A stretch of 64,000 bases of DNA from Gemmatimonadota bacterium. GTDB lineage: Bacteria > Gemmatimonadota > Gemmatimonadetes > Gemmatimonadales > Gemmatimonadaceae. The DNA is taken from assembly GCA_014192065.1 (NCBI GenBank), contig BJHH01000001.1, positions 496,001 to 560,000 on the forward strand. Reading direction: 5' to 3'. Below, piece after piece: positions 51,318-62,144 of this stretch (its first letter is position 1; every line of letters starts with the position of its first letter). The notes under the pieces were generated by a model. That model searched no databases and was not told the origin of the DNA. It saw nothing but the letters and a program-made list of their open reading frames with translations. Both the position numbers and the translations under genes were made by a program.

Positions 51318-52748
51318 ATGCGAACCCTTCTCGCGTGTGGCCTGCTTGCTGCCGCCACTGTTTCATCCGCGGCCGCCCAGCGGCCAACCCTCGGCAACGC
51401 CGTCCGTCCGTACATCGCCGTCGACGCGCCAGTGGTCGCGTTGACGCATGTCCGCGTGATCGACGGCACCGGTGCGGCAGCCCGCGCCGACCAGACCGTC
51501 ATCATCACCGATGGCAGGATCACGGCGGTTGGCGATGCGGCACGCACTCCGGTGCCCGCGGGCGCGCAGGTCATCGATGGCACTGGCAAGTCGGTGATTC
51601 CGGGCCTCGTGATGGTGCACGAGCACCTGTTCTACCCGACTGGTCCAGGCGTCTACGGCAACCTCGCCGAAAGTTTTTCGCGACTGTACCTCGCCGGTGG
51701 CGTGACGGCGATGCGCACCGGCGGGAACATGAACGGTTTTGGCGAGATCGCGCTCGCGCGCGCCATCGCCAAGGGCGAGAAACCCGGGCCCTGGGTCGAC
51801 GCCACGGCGCCGTACCTAGAAGGCCCAGGCCTCGCGCTCGGACAGGTCTATGCGCTCAAGGACGTCGCCGACGCCCGTCGGCACGTGAACTACTGGGCCG
51901 ATGCGGGCGCGACATCGTTCAAGGCGTACATGCACATCTCGCGCGACGAGCTGAAGGCTGCCGCAGAGGAGGTGCACAAACGAGGACTCAAGATTACGGG
52001 CCACCTCTGCTCCGTGACCTACCGTGAAGCGGCCGCGCTCGGCATCGACAACCTCGAGCACGGGTTTTTCGCGTCAACAGATTTCGTCAAGGACAAAAAG
52101 CCGAATGAATGCCCGGGACAGGGCGCCGGTCAGGCGACGATCGCCGCGCTCGATCCCGAGAGCGCCGAGTTCAAGTCGCTCGTGGCCGAACTGGTGAAGT
52201 ACAAGGTGGCGCTCACCTCGACGCTGACCGTGTTTGAGGCGGGGGCAGCCGGCGCCGCCGGCAGGCCGATGCCGCCGGGTACGGAAATGCTCGAGCCGGT
52301 GCTCAAGGAGCAGTATGAGCAGCGCTATGCCAGTGCCACGCGAAATCCGAACGCCGCTGGTGTGAAGCTGCTGCAGAACGCAATGAAGCTCGAACTGGCG
52401 TTCGTCCGTGGTGGCGGCACGCTGGTCGCCGGTACCGATCCCACGGGCGGCGGTGGGGTCATTCCCGGCTATGCGAACCAGCATCAGATTGAGCTGCTGG
52501 TCGAGGCGGGCTTCTCACCCGTCGAGGCCATCAAGATCGCCACGCTGAATGGTGCGACCTACCTGAACATGGCCGATCGCATGGGAACGGTCGCGGTGGG
52601 CAAGCAGGCCGACCTCGTGCTCATTGGCGGCGATCCGTCGACGCGTATCGGCGACATTCGAAAGGTCGAGCTCGTGTTCAAACAGGGCGTCGGATACGAC
52701 CCGGCGAAGCTGACCGCGTCGGTGAAGGGCAAGGTGGGGATTTTCTAA
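51318..52748 (+). CDS. Secreted amidohydrolase (imidazolonepropionase-like)
   Basis: 476 residues from ATG 51318, where a signal peptide begins (LLACGLLAAATVSSAAAQ). Motifs: VVALTHVRVIDGTGAAARADQTVIITDGRI, HEH in VMVHEHLFYPT, the Lys-containing SFKAYMH, KITGHLCS, and GTDPTGGGG with the late Asp. NGATYLNMADRMGTVAVGKQADLVLIGGDPS closes the composite beta domain. This fits the imidazolonepropionase/amidohydrolase_1 group. TATTTT lies eight bases before the ATG and no ribosome site is visible, so initiation may be near-leaderless. Confidence 0.9.
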   Translation: MRTLLACGLLAAATVSSAAAQRPTLGNAVRPYIAVDAPVVALTHVRVIDGTGAAARADQTVIITDGRITAVGDAARTPVPAGAQVIDGTGKSVIPGLVMVHEHLFYPTGPGVYGNLAESFSRLYLAGGVTAMRTGGNMNGFGEIALARAIAKGEKPGPWVDATAPYLEGPGLALGQVYALKDVADARRHVNYWADAGATSFKAYMHISRDELKAAAEEVHKRGLKITGHLCSVTYREAAALGIDNLEHGFFASTDFVKDKKPNECPGQGAGQATIAALDPESAEFKSLVAELVKYKVALTSTLTVFEAGAAGAAGRPMPPGTEMLEPVLKEQYEQRYASATRNPNAAGVKLLQNAMKLELAFVRGGGTLVAGTDPTGGGGVIPGYANQHQIELLVEAGFSPVEAIKIATLNGATYLNMADRMGTVAVGKQADLVLIGGDPSTRIGDIRKVELVFKQGVGYDPAKLTASVKGKVGIF

Positions 52749-52749
52749 A

Positions 52750-52944
52750 GTGGCACTCCGCGTCGGCTTCATCGGTTCCGGCTTCAACACCCGCTTCCAT
52801 ATTCAAGGCCGCGGGACACTGAAGGGGATCGCCTGCGAACAACCGTTGGCGCGGAACGTCGCGGAAGCAATCAAGATGCGCGACATGACCAAGAAGGTCG
52901 GCCAAGGGGACCTAGAAACCATGACTAGATTATCGATGTCCTGA
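52750..52944 (+). pseudogene. Remnant of a Gfo/Idh/MocA oxidoreductase
   Basis: A 64-codon frame starting GTG. Residues 1-19 (ALRVGFIGSGFNTRFHIQ) are the start of a Gfo/Idh/MocA nucleotide-binding domain. Residues about 21-43 (GTLKGIACEQPLARNVAEAIKM) come from the later catalytic-Lys region, which normally lies some 70 residues further on; even the usual Lys of the EKPLA motif is Gln here. The remaining approximately 300 residues are absent. This is best read as a gene with an internal deletion and loss of its C-terminus. It lies between an amidohydrolase and proline dehydrogenase. Confidence 0.75.
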
Positions 52945-52960
52945 ACTCGAGACTCACGGA

Positions 52961-53887
52961 ATGCCTTTCGGTCGTGGATTCTTCCTTGCGCTCGCCAAGA
53001 GCGACTTCCTGAACCATCGCGTCACCAAGTGGGGCTTCGTCCGGCGTGCGACGAAGCACTTTATGCCCGGCGAAGCGCCCGAAGATGCCATGGGCGCATC
53101 GGCGGCGCTTGCCAGCGGTGGGCGCGGGACGATTTTCACCAAGCTCGGTGAAGCGATCACCAATCGCGACGAAGCCACCGCGGTGCGCGATCACTATCTC
53201 TGGATGTTCGACCAGATCAAGGCAAAGGGTCTGCCCGGCCACGTGAGCGTGAAGCCGACTCAGCTGGCGCTCGACCTCGACCCCGTCATGTGCCAGGCGT
53301 ACACCGAGGAGCTTGCTGCCAAGGCGCAGGCCACGGGCAGCGCACTCTGGATCGACATGGAAGACTCGAACTATGTCGACCGCACGCTCGCACTTTATCG
53401 CCTGGTCAAGGCGATCTATCCCGATACGGGCATCGCCCTGCAGGCCTATCTCTTCCGTACGCCAAAGGACATCGCCGACCTGATGTCAGTGAGGCCCGTG
53501 ATTCGGCTCGTGAAGGGCGCGTACTCCGAGCCGGCGCACGTGGCCTTTCCCAGAAAAGCGGACACCGACCGCGCCTACTTCGAGTTGTCGGATACGATGT
53601 TGCAGGCCGCGGCGGCAGGAACCTGTCTTCCCATCTTCGGTACGCACGACGTCGCGCTGCTTGGGCGGATCGCCGCGCGCGCGAAAGCACTCGGCGTGAA
53701 GCCGGGACAGTTTGAGATCCACATGCTCTACGGCATCAAGGACCGCGACCAGCAACGGTTGCGTGCCGAGGGACATGTCATCAAGACGCTGATCTCGTAC
53801 GGCAGCTCGTGGTTCAAGTGGTATATGCGCCGCCTCGCCGAGCGCCCGGCGAATGTCGGCTTTGTGATTCGGTCGATGCTGGGGTAG
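52961..53887 (+). CDS. Proline dehydrogenase
   Basis: 308 residues, the usual length of a monofunctional PRODH. The FAD/TIM-barrel motifs are visible: GHVSVKPTQLALDLDP, ALWIDMEDSNYVDRTLALYR, GIALQAYLFRTPKD, VIRLVKGAYSEPA, FGTHD, and QFEIHMLYGI. It oxidises proline to pyrroline-5-carboxylate, passing electrons to the membrane. No P5C dehydrogenase is in view. Its place at the end of the exported peptidase island fits use of proline released from peptides. No signal peptide is present, as expected. Confidence 0.92.
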   Translation: MPFGRGFFLALAKSDFLNHRVTKWGFVRRATKHFMPGEAPEDAMGASAALASGGRGTIFTKLGEAITNRDEATAVRDHYLWMFDQIKAKGLPGHVSVKPTQLALDLDPVMCQAYTEELAAKAQATGSALWIDMEDSNYVDRTLALYRLVKAIYPDTGIALQAYLFRTPKDIADLMSVRPVIRLVKGAYSEPAHVAFPRKADTDRAYFELSDTMLQAAAAGTCLPIFGTHDVALLGRIAARAKALGVKPGQFEIHMLYGIKDRDQQRLRAEGHVIKTLISYGSSWFKWYMRRLAERPANVGFVIRSMLG

Positions 53888-53892
53888 ACCCC
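53881..53892. terminator. Short hairpin centred on the proline dehydrogenase stop
   Basis: GGGGT, loop AG, ACCCC. The TAG stop is at its centre. The convergent cutC gene ends 20 bases further on. Without a T tract it is only a weak terminator candidate. Confidence 0.35.
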
Positions 53893-53911
53893 TAGAGTCT
53901 GGCGGCAGGCG

Positions 53912-54565
53912 CTACGGGCGGAGCGCGGACGCCATCCCCTCGACCGACCGTCCGTGCACAGCCGACACGCCGGTCGTGTGCACGAGTGATGCCACCGTCG
54001 CCGCCGTGATGCTGCCGGCGGCGATCACGCGAATGCGCCGTTCCGCGCGCTCCACCAGGTACCGGATCCGCTCGGCGCCTTCGGCTGCGGTCTTCGCGCC
54101 GCCGCTCGTCAGGACGCCATTCACCTGCAAGGAGACGAGCAGCTCCAGCGCTTCGTCCTGGTCGCGCACGGAGTCGAATGCGCGGTGAAATACCACGCGC
54201 AACGGCGTCGCCAGATGGATCAGCTCGGCCATCTGTTCAATGTCCACGTCGCCATCGGGCGTGAGTGCGCCGAACGCGAAGCCGTCGACGCCGAGTTCTT
54301 TCGCGACCACGATGTCTTTTTTCATGATCTCGAGTTCGTCGGCGTCATAGACGAAGTTCCCGGTCCGCGGCCGAATCAGCACATTGACGGAGACGAGGAC
54401 CTTTTCCGTCACGCGCGCAATGAGTCCCGCGCTCGGCGTCGTGCCGCCGTCGTGCAGCGGACCGCACAATTCAATGCGTTGGACCGAAGCAGCCTGCGCC
54501 CGCATCGCGCCGTCGAACGAATCGACCGCGGCCTCAATTAGCACGGTCGGCGACGGCGTGTTCAT
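53912..54565 (-). CDS. cutC: CutC-family protein
   Basis: 217 residues from ATG 54565; an upstream frame extension is non-conserved. The CutC TIM-barrel pattern is clear: IEAAVDSFDGAMRAQAASVQRIELCG, GGTTPSAGLI, VNVLIRPRTGNFVYDADELEIMKKDI, GFAFGALTPDGDVD, VVFHRAFDSVRD and VLTSGGAKTAAEGAERI. CutC was first linked to copper tolerance, but its biochemical role is still debated. It is convergent with proline dehydrogenase and has no copper genes beside it. Confidence 0.95.
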   Translation of the reverse strand: MNTPSPTVLIEAAVDSFDGAMRAQAASVQRIELCGPLHDGGTTPSAGLIARVTEKVLVSVNVLIRPRTGNFVYDADELEIMKKDIVVAKELGVDGFAFGALTPDGDVDIEQMAELIHLATPLRVVFHRAFDSVRDQDEALELLVSLQVNGVLTSGGAKTAAEGAERIRYLVERAERRIRVIAAGSITAATVASLVHTTGVSAVHGRSVEGMASALRP

Positions 54566-54769
54566 GGAATCGCGTCGCTCGCGCGGAGGCATGCCGTCTT
54601 GGGCCGGCGTAGATCAGCCACATCGGTGTGCGCGCCAGGCGGCGAGCGTCGCGACGGTGTGACCGCAAGCAACGGCGTGCGGGTCTTGGGCATCCGATCT
54701 CCTGGGGGTGCAGGGAAGCCCTAGCAAGATGTGAGTTGCGCCAGAAACGCGAAAGACGGATCGTTCGGC

Positions 54770-55138
54770 ATGGGCGAACCCTATTTCACGCGCGGCATCC
54801 CGATGCTTCCGGTGGCGAACCTCCGCCGAGCCATCGACTTCTATGTAGATACCCTCGGCTTCCGGCTTGGTTTTAACGCCGGCACATTTGGTGGCGTCCG
54901 CCGGGATGCGATAGAAATTCACTTTTCGCTGGCCGACGAGGCCTCGCCCGGCGAGCGCACCGGATGCCGGATCGAGGTCACCGAGATCCACGGTCTCTAC
55001 CGCGCGTTTCGCGACGCAGGCGCGATCGATCCGGCGGGTGACATCGGGCCAAAGCCGTGGGGAACCACGGAGTTCACCGTGCGGGATCCAGACGGCAACG
55101 CGCTCACCTTCGTTGAGGTGTTTGGGCTCGGATCCTGA
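54770..55138 (+). CDS. VOC-fold (glyoxalase/bleomycin-resistance-like) protein
   Basis: 122 residues from ATG 54770. One VOC unit is seen: IPMLPVANLRRAIDFYVDTLGFRLGFN at the N-terminus and PWGTTEFTVRDPDGNALTFVEVFG at the C-terminus, with a metal-ligand-like Glu. Family members include glyoxalases, dioxygenases and antibiotic-binding proteins; none can be chosen here. About 200 bases upstream, back to the cutC start, are gene-free and hold the promoters of both genes. katG follows 72 bases downstream. Confidence 0.85.
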   Translation: MGEPYFTRGIPMLPVANLRRAIDFYVDTLGFRLGFNAGTFGGVRRDAIEIHFSLADEASPGERTGCRIEVTEIHGLYRAFRDAGAIDPAGDIGPKPWGTTEFTVRDPDGNALTFVEVFGLGS

Positions 55139-57421
<2,283 letters not shown>

Positions 57422-57447
57422 TGCCGGTCGTGGTGTTGCCGTCGATT

Positions 57448-57473
57448 GCCGGGCCGCCCATGGCGGACCCGGC
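57448..57473. terminator. Bidirectional hairpin between katG and acr3
   Basis: Arms 57448-57458 (GCCGGGCCGCC) and 57462-57473 (GGCGGACCCGGC) pair with a single bulge around a CAT loop. It lies in the 54-base gap between the convergent stops. The stem is strong but there is no clear T tract. Confidence 0.6.
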
Positions 57474-57475
57474 GA

Positions 57476-58564
57476 TCACCGGCTGGCGGCTTCCGGCCTG
57501 AAACCGAAGTATCGGCGTCCGGCCCAGAGCGACAGGTAGACCAGGCCGATCAGCGCCGGTACTTCGATGAGCGGGCCGACGACTCCGGCCAGCGCTTCGC
57601 CGGAGCCGATCCCGAACGTCGCGATGGCGACGGCGATGGCGAGTTCGAAATTGTTGCCGGCAGCGGTGAACGACAACGACGCCGTCTCCTGGTATCCGAA
57701 GCCCAGCGCCTTCGATACGGCGAACGCCAGCCCGAACATCACGACGAAGTACACCAGGAGCGGTGCGGCGATACGCAGGACGTCGAGCGGTAGCTCGATG
57801 ATCCGCCCTCCCTGCATCGCGAACATCAGCACGATCGTGTACAGCAGTCCGATCAGCGCGGTCGGGCCGAACTTTGGCATGAACACACCGGTGTACCACG
57901 CTTCGCCGCGGCGCGCGACGAGCGTTCGGCGCGTGATGTAGCCTGCGAGCAGCGGCACGCCGAGGAAGATCAGGACACTCCTGGCAATGGTCCACATCGA
58001 GATGTCCACCACGGTCGAGGCGCCGCCAAACCAGTTCGGGATGACGGTCAGGTAGAGCCATCCGAGCACGCTGTACATCAGAATCTGGAACAGCGAGTTG
58101 AGCGCGACGAGCACGGCAGCGAGTTCGTTTGAGCCGCCGGCGAGTGAGTTCCAGATTAGGACCATGGCGATGCATCGCGCGAGCCCGATCAGGATCAGTC
58201 CGTTCCGGTACGCCGGCAGGTCGGGCAGGAACAGCCAGGCGAGGGCGAACATCACGATCGGTCCGAGAACCCAATTGAAGAACAGTGATGTCCCCAGCAG
58301 CCGGCGATTGGCGATGTGGCCGCCGATACTCTCGTAGCGGACCTTGGCGAGGACAGGGTACATCATCCAGAGCAGTCCGATGCCGATGGGAACGGAGATG
58401 CCCGCCACCTGTACGCGGTCGAGCAGCGCGCCGAGTCCAGGAAAAAGTCTTCCAAGCACCACACCCACCGCCATCGCGCCAAAAATCCAGAGCGGCAGGA
58501 ACCGGTCAAGCATCGACAGCTGGCCGACCATCGGTGATGGGGCTGATTCAGCAGTGCGTGTCAT
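57476..58564 (-). CDS. acr3: Acr3-type arsenite efflux permease
   Basis: 362 residues with about ten membrane helices. Acr3 hallmarks: the conserved Cys131 in LIGLARCIAMVLIWN, the FFNWVLGPIVMFALAW segment, and the helix-break motifs AAGNNFELAIAVAIA and GPLIEVPALIGLVYL with functional Glu residues. It exports arsenite with proton exchange. No arsR, arsC or arsM gene lies beside it, so its regulation is not evident here. It is convergent with katG across a hairpin. Confidence 0.95.
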   Translation of the reverse strand: MTRTAESAPSPMVGQLSMLDRFLPLWIFGAMAVGVVLGRLFPGLGALLDRVQVAGISVPIGIGLLWMMYPVLAKVRYESIGGHIANRRLLGTSLFFNWVLGPIVMFALAWLFLPDLPAYRNGLILIGLARCIAMVLIWNSLAGGSNELAAVLVALNSLFQILMYSVLGWLYLTVIPNWFGGASTVVDISMWTIARSVLIFLGVPLLAGYITRRTLVARRGEAWYTGVFMPKFGPTALIGLLYTIVLMFAMQGGRIIELPLDVLRIAAPLLVYFVVMFGLAFAVSKALGFGYQETASLSFTAAGNNFELAIAVAIATFGIGSGEALAGVVGPLIEVPALIGLVYLSLWAGRRYFGFRPEAASR

Positions 58565-58669
58565 CAGGTCGGTCGGATGGAATGGCGCCGCGCGAGTTCA
58601 CCAACAGATGTCGAGCTGTGGCGCACCCTTAAGTCTATCGCAGGGTTCTGCGGCTTGGCGGCCATCTGG

Positions 58670-61288
58670 TTAGTGCGCCTTGCGGGGCTTCGCCCGACGC
58701 GTCGCTTCGGCCTCGAGCGGATTCTCCGGCCACGGATGGCGTGGATATCGGCCGCGCATCTCCTTGCGGACCTCGGCGTACGAGCCGCGCCAGAATCCGG
58801 CGAGGTCGCGCGTCACCTGCAGTGGTCGATGGGCGGGCGAGAGGAGGTGCAGTGTGAGGGGCACGCGCCCGCCGCCGACACTCGGAGTCGTCGCCGTACC
58901 GAACAGTTCCTGCATTCGCACCGAGAGCGCCGGCGCCGCCGGGTCCGCGTAGTCCACCGGGAGGCGCGAACCAGTCGCGACGGTCAGGTGGGTGGGCGCG
59001 AGCGTGTCGAACGATCCGCGGGTGCGGTGCGGAACCAGAGTAAGCAGCGCGCGGCCCAAATCGGCGCGCGCGATGTCGCCCCAACGTTGCACCCCATCGA
59101 GTGCCGGAGCGAACCAGGCGTCGAGGTCGCGCAGGAGCGCGTCATCGGAGACATCGGGCCACGCGGAGTCGAGGCGGTGCAGGAACGCGAGCCGTTCGCG
59201 CGTCTGCTTCGCCTCGTCGTGCCAGGGGAGCGAGGCGATACCGTCGCGGCGCACGCGGCCGATGATGGCTTCGCCGATGAGCGCTGCGTCACGCACGCGG
59301 GTCACGCGTTCGTCCAGTACGAGCGCGCCCAGCATACGCCGTGTGGTCTGTTGCATCACCCCGGTGGCGTCGTCGAGCAGGACCTCGCGCGTCTCAGTGA
59401 TCTGCGTGCCGAAGAGCGAATCGAGCAGAGCGGGATCGAGCGCGGCGGCGAGATAGACGCGCGCATCGTCGCTCGCGCCATCCGTCGCGGCAATCGCGAG
59501 CGCCCGTTGGCGGGTGAGCGACGAACCAGCTGCGATGCGTGCGCCGCGGCCGTTACGCATGCGAAAGCCGCCGTGCGCACCGGTGCCGGCCGAAGCGCCG
59601 CCGCGCGCGAGCGCGACGCGATCGGGGTAGGCCAGCGCGAGCAGTTCGCCACACCACGATGGATCGTTCGCGGACCTGTCGGCCGGGCCACCCGGCGTCT
59701 CATGTCCGGTCGGCTCACCTCCGGTCGCACCGCGGACCTGTGCAACAGGCGCGCGCCGCGCGCCAGCACCGTCTGGTCTGCGCACGCGTTCGGCGATCCG
59801 GCGCGCCTCTTCGCGCACGCGCATCATGCGGCCACGGTCCACCAGCGGGCCATGCGCGTCGCCGTCCCCTCGAAGTGCAGCGATTCGGAGCGCGAGATCT
59901 GGATCCGGATCCTGATCGCCGCGAACGAACAGGTCGCGCTCACTGAGTAGCGCGGCGATTTCGCACGCGAGCCGTGTGCGGCCGGACTCTTGTCCGCGCA
60001 GTACCAAATGGGCGAGCCGCGGGTGAAGCCCGAGCATGGCCATGCGCTGGCCATGCGCGGTTGGGCGGCCGCGGTCGTCCAGTGCTTCGAGTTCGGCGAG
60101 GAGCGTGTGGGCTTGGGAGAGCGCGGAGGTTGGCGGCGCATCGAGCCAGGCGAGCGTTGCCGCGTCGTCCACGCCGGCCAACGCGAGATCCATCGCCAGC
60201 GGTGCCAGGTCGGCACTCAGAATCTCGGGTGTGCGCCGCACCAGCAATGCCGCGTGATCGCCTTCGCTCCAGAGCCGATAGCACACACCGGGGGCCATGC
60301 GGCCCGCGCGGCCGCGTCGTTGCTCTGCCGCGTCCTGTGTCACACGAATGGTCTCGAGGTGCGTCATCCCGGAACGGGGGTCGAACCTCGGCACCCGCGC
60401 GATGCCGGAATCCACCACGGCGGTCACCCCTTCGATCGTGAGACTCGTTTCGGCGATTGACGTCGCCAGGACGATTTTGCGCCGACCGGGCGGCGACGGC
60501 GCGATCGCCTCGTCCTGCTCCTCCGCCGGCATCGTGCCGTGCAGGGCAAAGACACGCGGGCCGTCAGGTCCAACCAGATCGCGCACGCGATCCGCCATTC
60601 GGCGGATTTCGCTTGCGCCGGGGAGGAATACGAGCACGTCGCCCGAGGTGTCGGCGAGCGCCCGCTGTACAGCCATCGGGACGGCGTCGATCGCGCGCGT
60701 GCCCGTGCGTGGCGCCATCCAGTGCGTGTCTACCGGAAAGGCCCGCCCGTGTGCCGTCACCACGGGCGCGCCGCCCAGAAGCGCCGCCACGCGGTCGCCG
60801 TCGAGCGTGGCCGACATCACGACGATGCGCAAATCGGGTCGCAGTAGTTCCGCGGTCCGAAGCGTGAGCGCGAGTCCGGTGTCTGCGACCACGCTACGCT
60901 CGTGGAACTCATCAAAAATCACGCAGCACACACCCTCGAGCGCCGGGTCGCTCGCGAGCATTCGCGTCAGCACGCCTTCGGTCACGACTTCGATGCGGGT
61001 CGCCGGTCCGCTCGCTGTTTCGCCTCGCACGCGGAAGCCGACGAGTCCGCCCACTTGGCCGCCGCTCAGTACGGCCATGCGTCGCGCGGCGGCGCGTGCA
61101 GCCAACCGCCGTGGCTCTAGCATCACAATTCGCTGTCGGGCGGCCCAGCGTTCCTTGAGCAGCGCGAGCGGTACCGTTGTCGTCTTGCCCGCGCCTGGCG
61201 GAGCCTGCAACACCACGCGGCCGCGCGAATTCAGCGCCTCGCGGAGCGCAGGCAGGGCCTCATCGATTGGCAGTGGGTGCCGCAGCAT
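58670..61288 (-). CDS. hrpB: ATP-dependent helicase HrpB
   Basis: 872 residues. DEAH-box features: Walker A PPGAGKTT (31-38), the DEFH box (126-129) in CVIFDEFHERS, VMSAT, LVFLPGASEIRRM-like motif IV, and TSIAETSLTIEGVTAVVDSGIAR with QRRGRAGR. The HrpB-specific C-terminal domain ends with TGSRLPVDYADPAAPALSVRMQELFG and FWRGSYAEVRKEMRGRYPRHPWPENP. It is a presumed RNA or nucleic-acid helicase whose cellular role is poorly known. AGGA precedes the ATG. About 147 bases separate it from the divergent Tat-protein gene. Confidence 0.95.
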   Translation of the reverse strand: MLRHPLPIDEALPALREALNSRGRVVLQAPPGAGKTTTVPLALLKERWAARQRIVMLEPRRLAARAAARRMAVLSGGQVGGLVGFRVRGETASGPATRIEVVTEGVLTRMLASDPALEGVCCVIFDEFHERSVVADTGLALTLRTAELLRPDLRIVVMSATLDGDRVAALLGGAPVVTAHGRAFPVDTHWMAPRTGTRAIDAVPMAVQRALADTSGDVLVFLPGASEIRRMADRVRDLVGPDGPRVFALHGTMPAEEQDEAIAPSPPGRRKIVLATSIAETSLTIEGVTAVVDSGIARVPRFDPRSGMTHLETIRVTQDAAEQRRGRAGRMAPGVCYRLWSEGDHAALLVRRTPEILSADLAPLAMDLALAGVDDAATLAWLDAPPTSALSQAHTLLAELEALDDRGRPTAHGQRMAMLGLHPRLAHLVLRGQESGRTRLACEIAALLSERDLFVRGDQDPDPDLALRIAALRGDGDAHGPLVDRGRMMRVREEARRIAERVRRPDGAGARRAPVAQVRGATGGEPTGHETPGGPADRSANDPSWCGELLALAYPDRVALARGGASAGTGAHGGFRMRNGRGARIAAGSSLTRQRALAIAATDGASDDARVYLAAALDPALLDSLFGTQITETREVLLDDATGVMQQTTRRMLGALVLDERVTRVRDAALIGEAIIGRVRRDGIASLPWHDEAKQTRERLAFLHRLDSAWPDVSDDALLRDLDAWFAPALDGVQRWGDIARADLGRALLTLVPHRTRGSFDTLAPTHLTVATGSRLPVDYADPAAPALSVRMQELFGTATTPSVGGGRVPLTLHLLSPAHRPLQVTRDLAGFWRGSYAEVRKEMRGRYPRHPWPENPLEAEATRRAKPRKAH

Positions 61289-61435
61289 TCCTGAAACCTA
61301 TCGGTCGGGGCGATTGTCCTCGCGCTGGCACTCTGGCGCCATCCGGCTCAGCTGGAGTGATCCGCCGCGCCCACGTTGGCGGAGTCGGTCGTCGCGCGGT
61401 ATCATTTCCTGCCGTATCCCTACGGAGAACCACTC

Positions 61436-62125
61436 GTGTCAGACACCCCGTTTGCGCCTTCCCCCCGTCGTCGATTCCTTGCCGCGCTTGCCGGCGGCAC
61501 CGCCGCAGTCGCCGCCACCGGACTCGGCGCAGGCGCACTGCTCGCGCAGGGCGGTGGACTGCCCGCGTATCCGCCGCCGCAAGGCGGATGGGATGTCGCG
61601 TGGGCTGACCGAATTCAGAAGGCGAAGCACAAGGTCGTGTTCGACTGCGCCCAAGTGGCCAATGGGCTCGCGCTGACGAATGCCGCGGTCTATATGGCGG
61701 GATGGAAGGACGTGTACAACACGATGGATGCCGATCTTGGCGTCGTCGTCGTGATTCGTCACGAAGCGATCCAGATGGTGCTCGACGACTCGATCTGGAA
61801 CCGCTGGAAGGTGGGCGAACAGTTGAACGTGCAGGACGCGGGCCAGCCGGCCATGCGGAATACGTTTGCTGGACGTCCGTCGGCGGAAGGCCGTGCTGGC
61901 GATGGGATGGTTGGCCTGATCGAGCGTGGCGCTGTGGTGCTCTGCTGCAATCTTGCGTTGATGCGTTCGGCCGGTCAGTTCGCCAGGGCGATGTCCGTTC
62001 CCGTAGACGAGGCCCGCAAACTCTTCATCGATTCACTCGTGCCAGGCGTGGTTCGCCAGACCAATGGCATCTTCGCCGTCACGCGCGCGCAGGAAGCAGG
62101 CGCGGTGCAGGTGAAGTCCACCTGA
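61436..62125 (+). CDS. Tat-exported DsrE-like protein of unknown function
   Basis: 229 residues from GTG 61436, with GGAG about nine bases upstream. The Tat signal is PSPRRRFLAALAGGTAAVAATG. The mature domain has a DsrE-like alternating pattern: HKVVFDCAQVANGLALTNAAVYMAGW, DLGVVVVIRHEAIQMVLDDSIW, and GAVVLCCNLALMRSAGQFARAM. Its two Cys (CC) sit where DsrE-fold proteins often place sulfur-carrying residues. The predicted role in sulfur handling is only suggestive. It is not clearly an operon partner of the following methyltransferase, which starts 19 bases later. Confidence 0.8.
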   Translation: MSDTPFAPSPRRRFLAALAGGTAAVAATGLGAGALLAQGGGLPAYPPPQGGWDVAWADRIQKAKHKVVFDCAQVANGLALTNAAVYMAGWKDVYNTMDADLGVVVVIRHEAIQMVLDDSIWNRWKVGEQLNVQDAGQPAMRNTFAGRPSAEGRAGDGMVGLIERGAVVLCCNLALMRSAGQFARAMSVPVDEARKLFIDSLVPGVVRQTNGIFAVTRAQEAGAVQVKST

Positions 62126-62144
62126 CCAGACGGTAGCCGACGCA

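Noticed and set aside
57476-58564. Start of an ars operon regulated by the ArsR protein at 62928.
   Set aside because: The ArsR protein carries a methyltransferase domain and sits next to ahcY more than 4 kb away, with hrpB between. Its recognition site is not seen before acr3.
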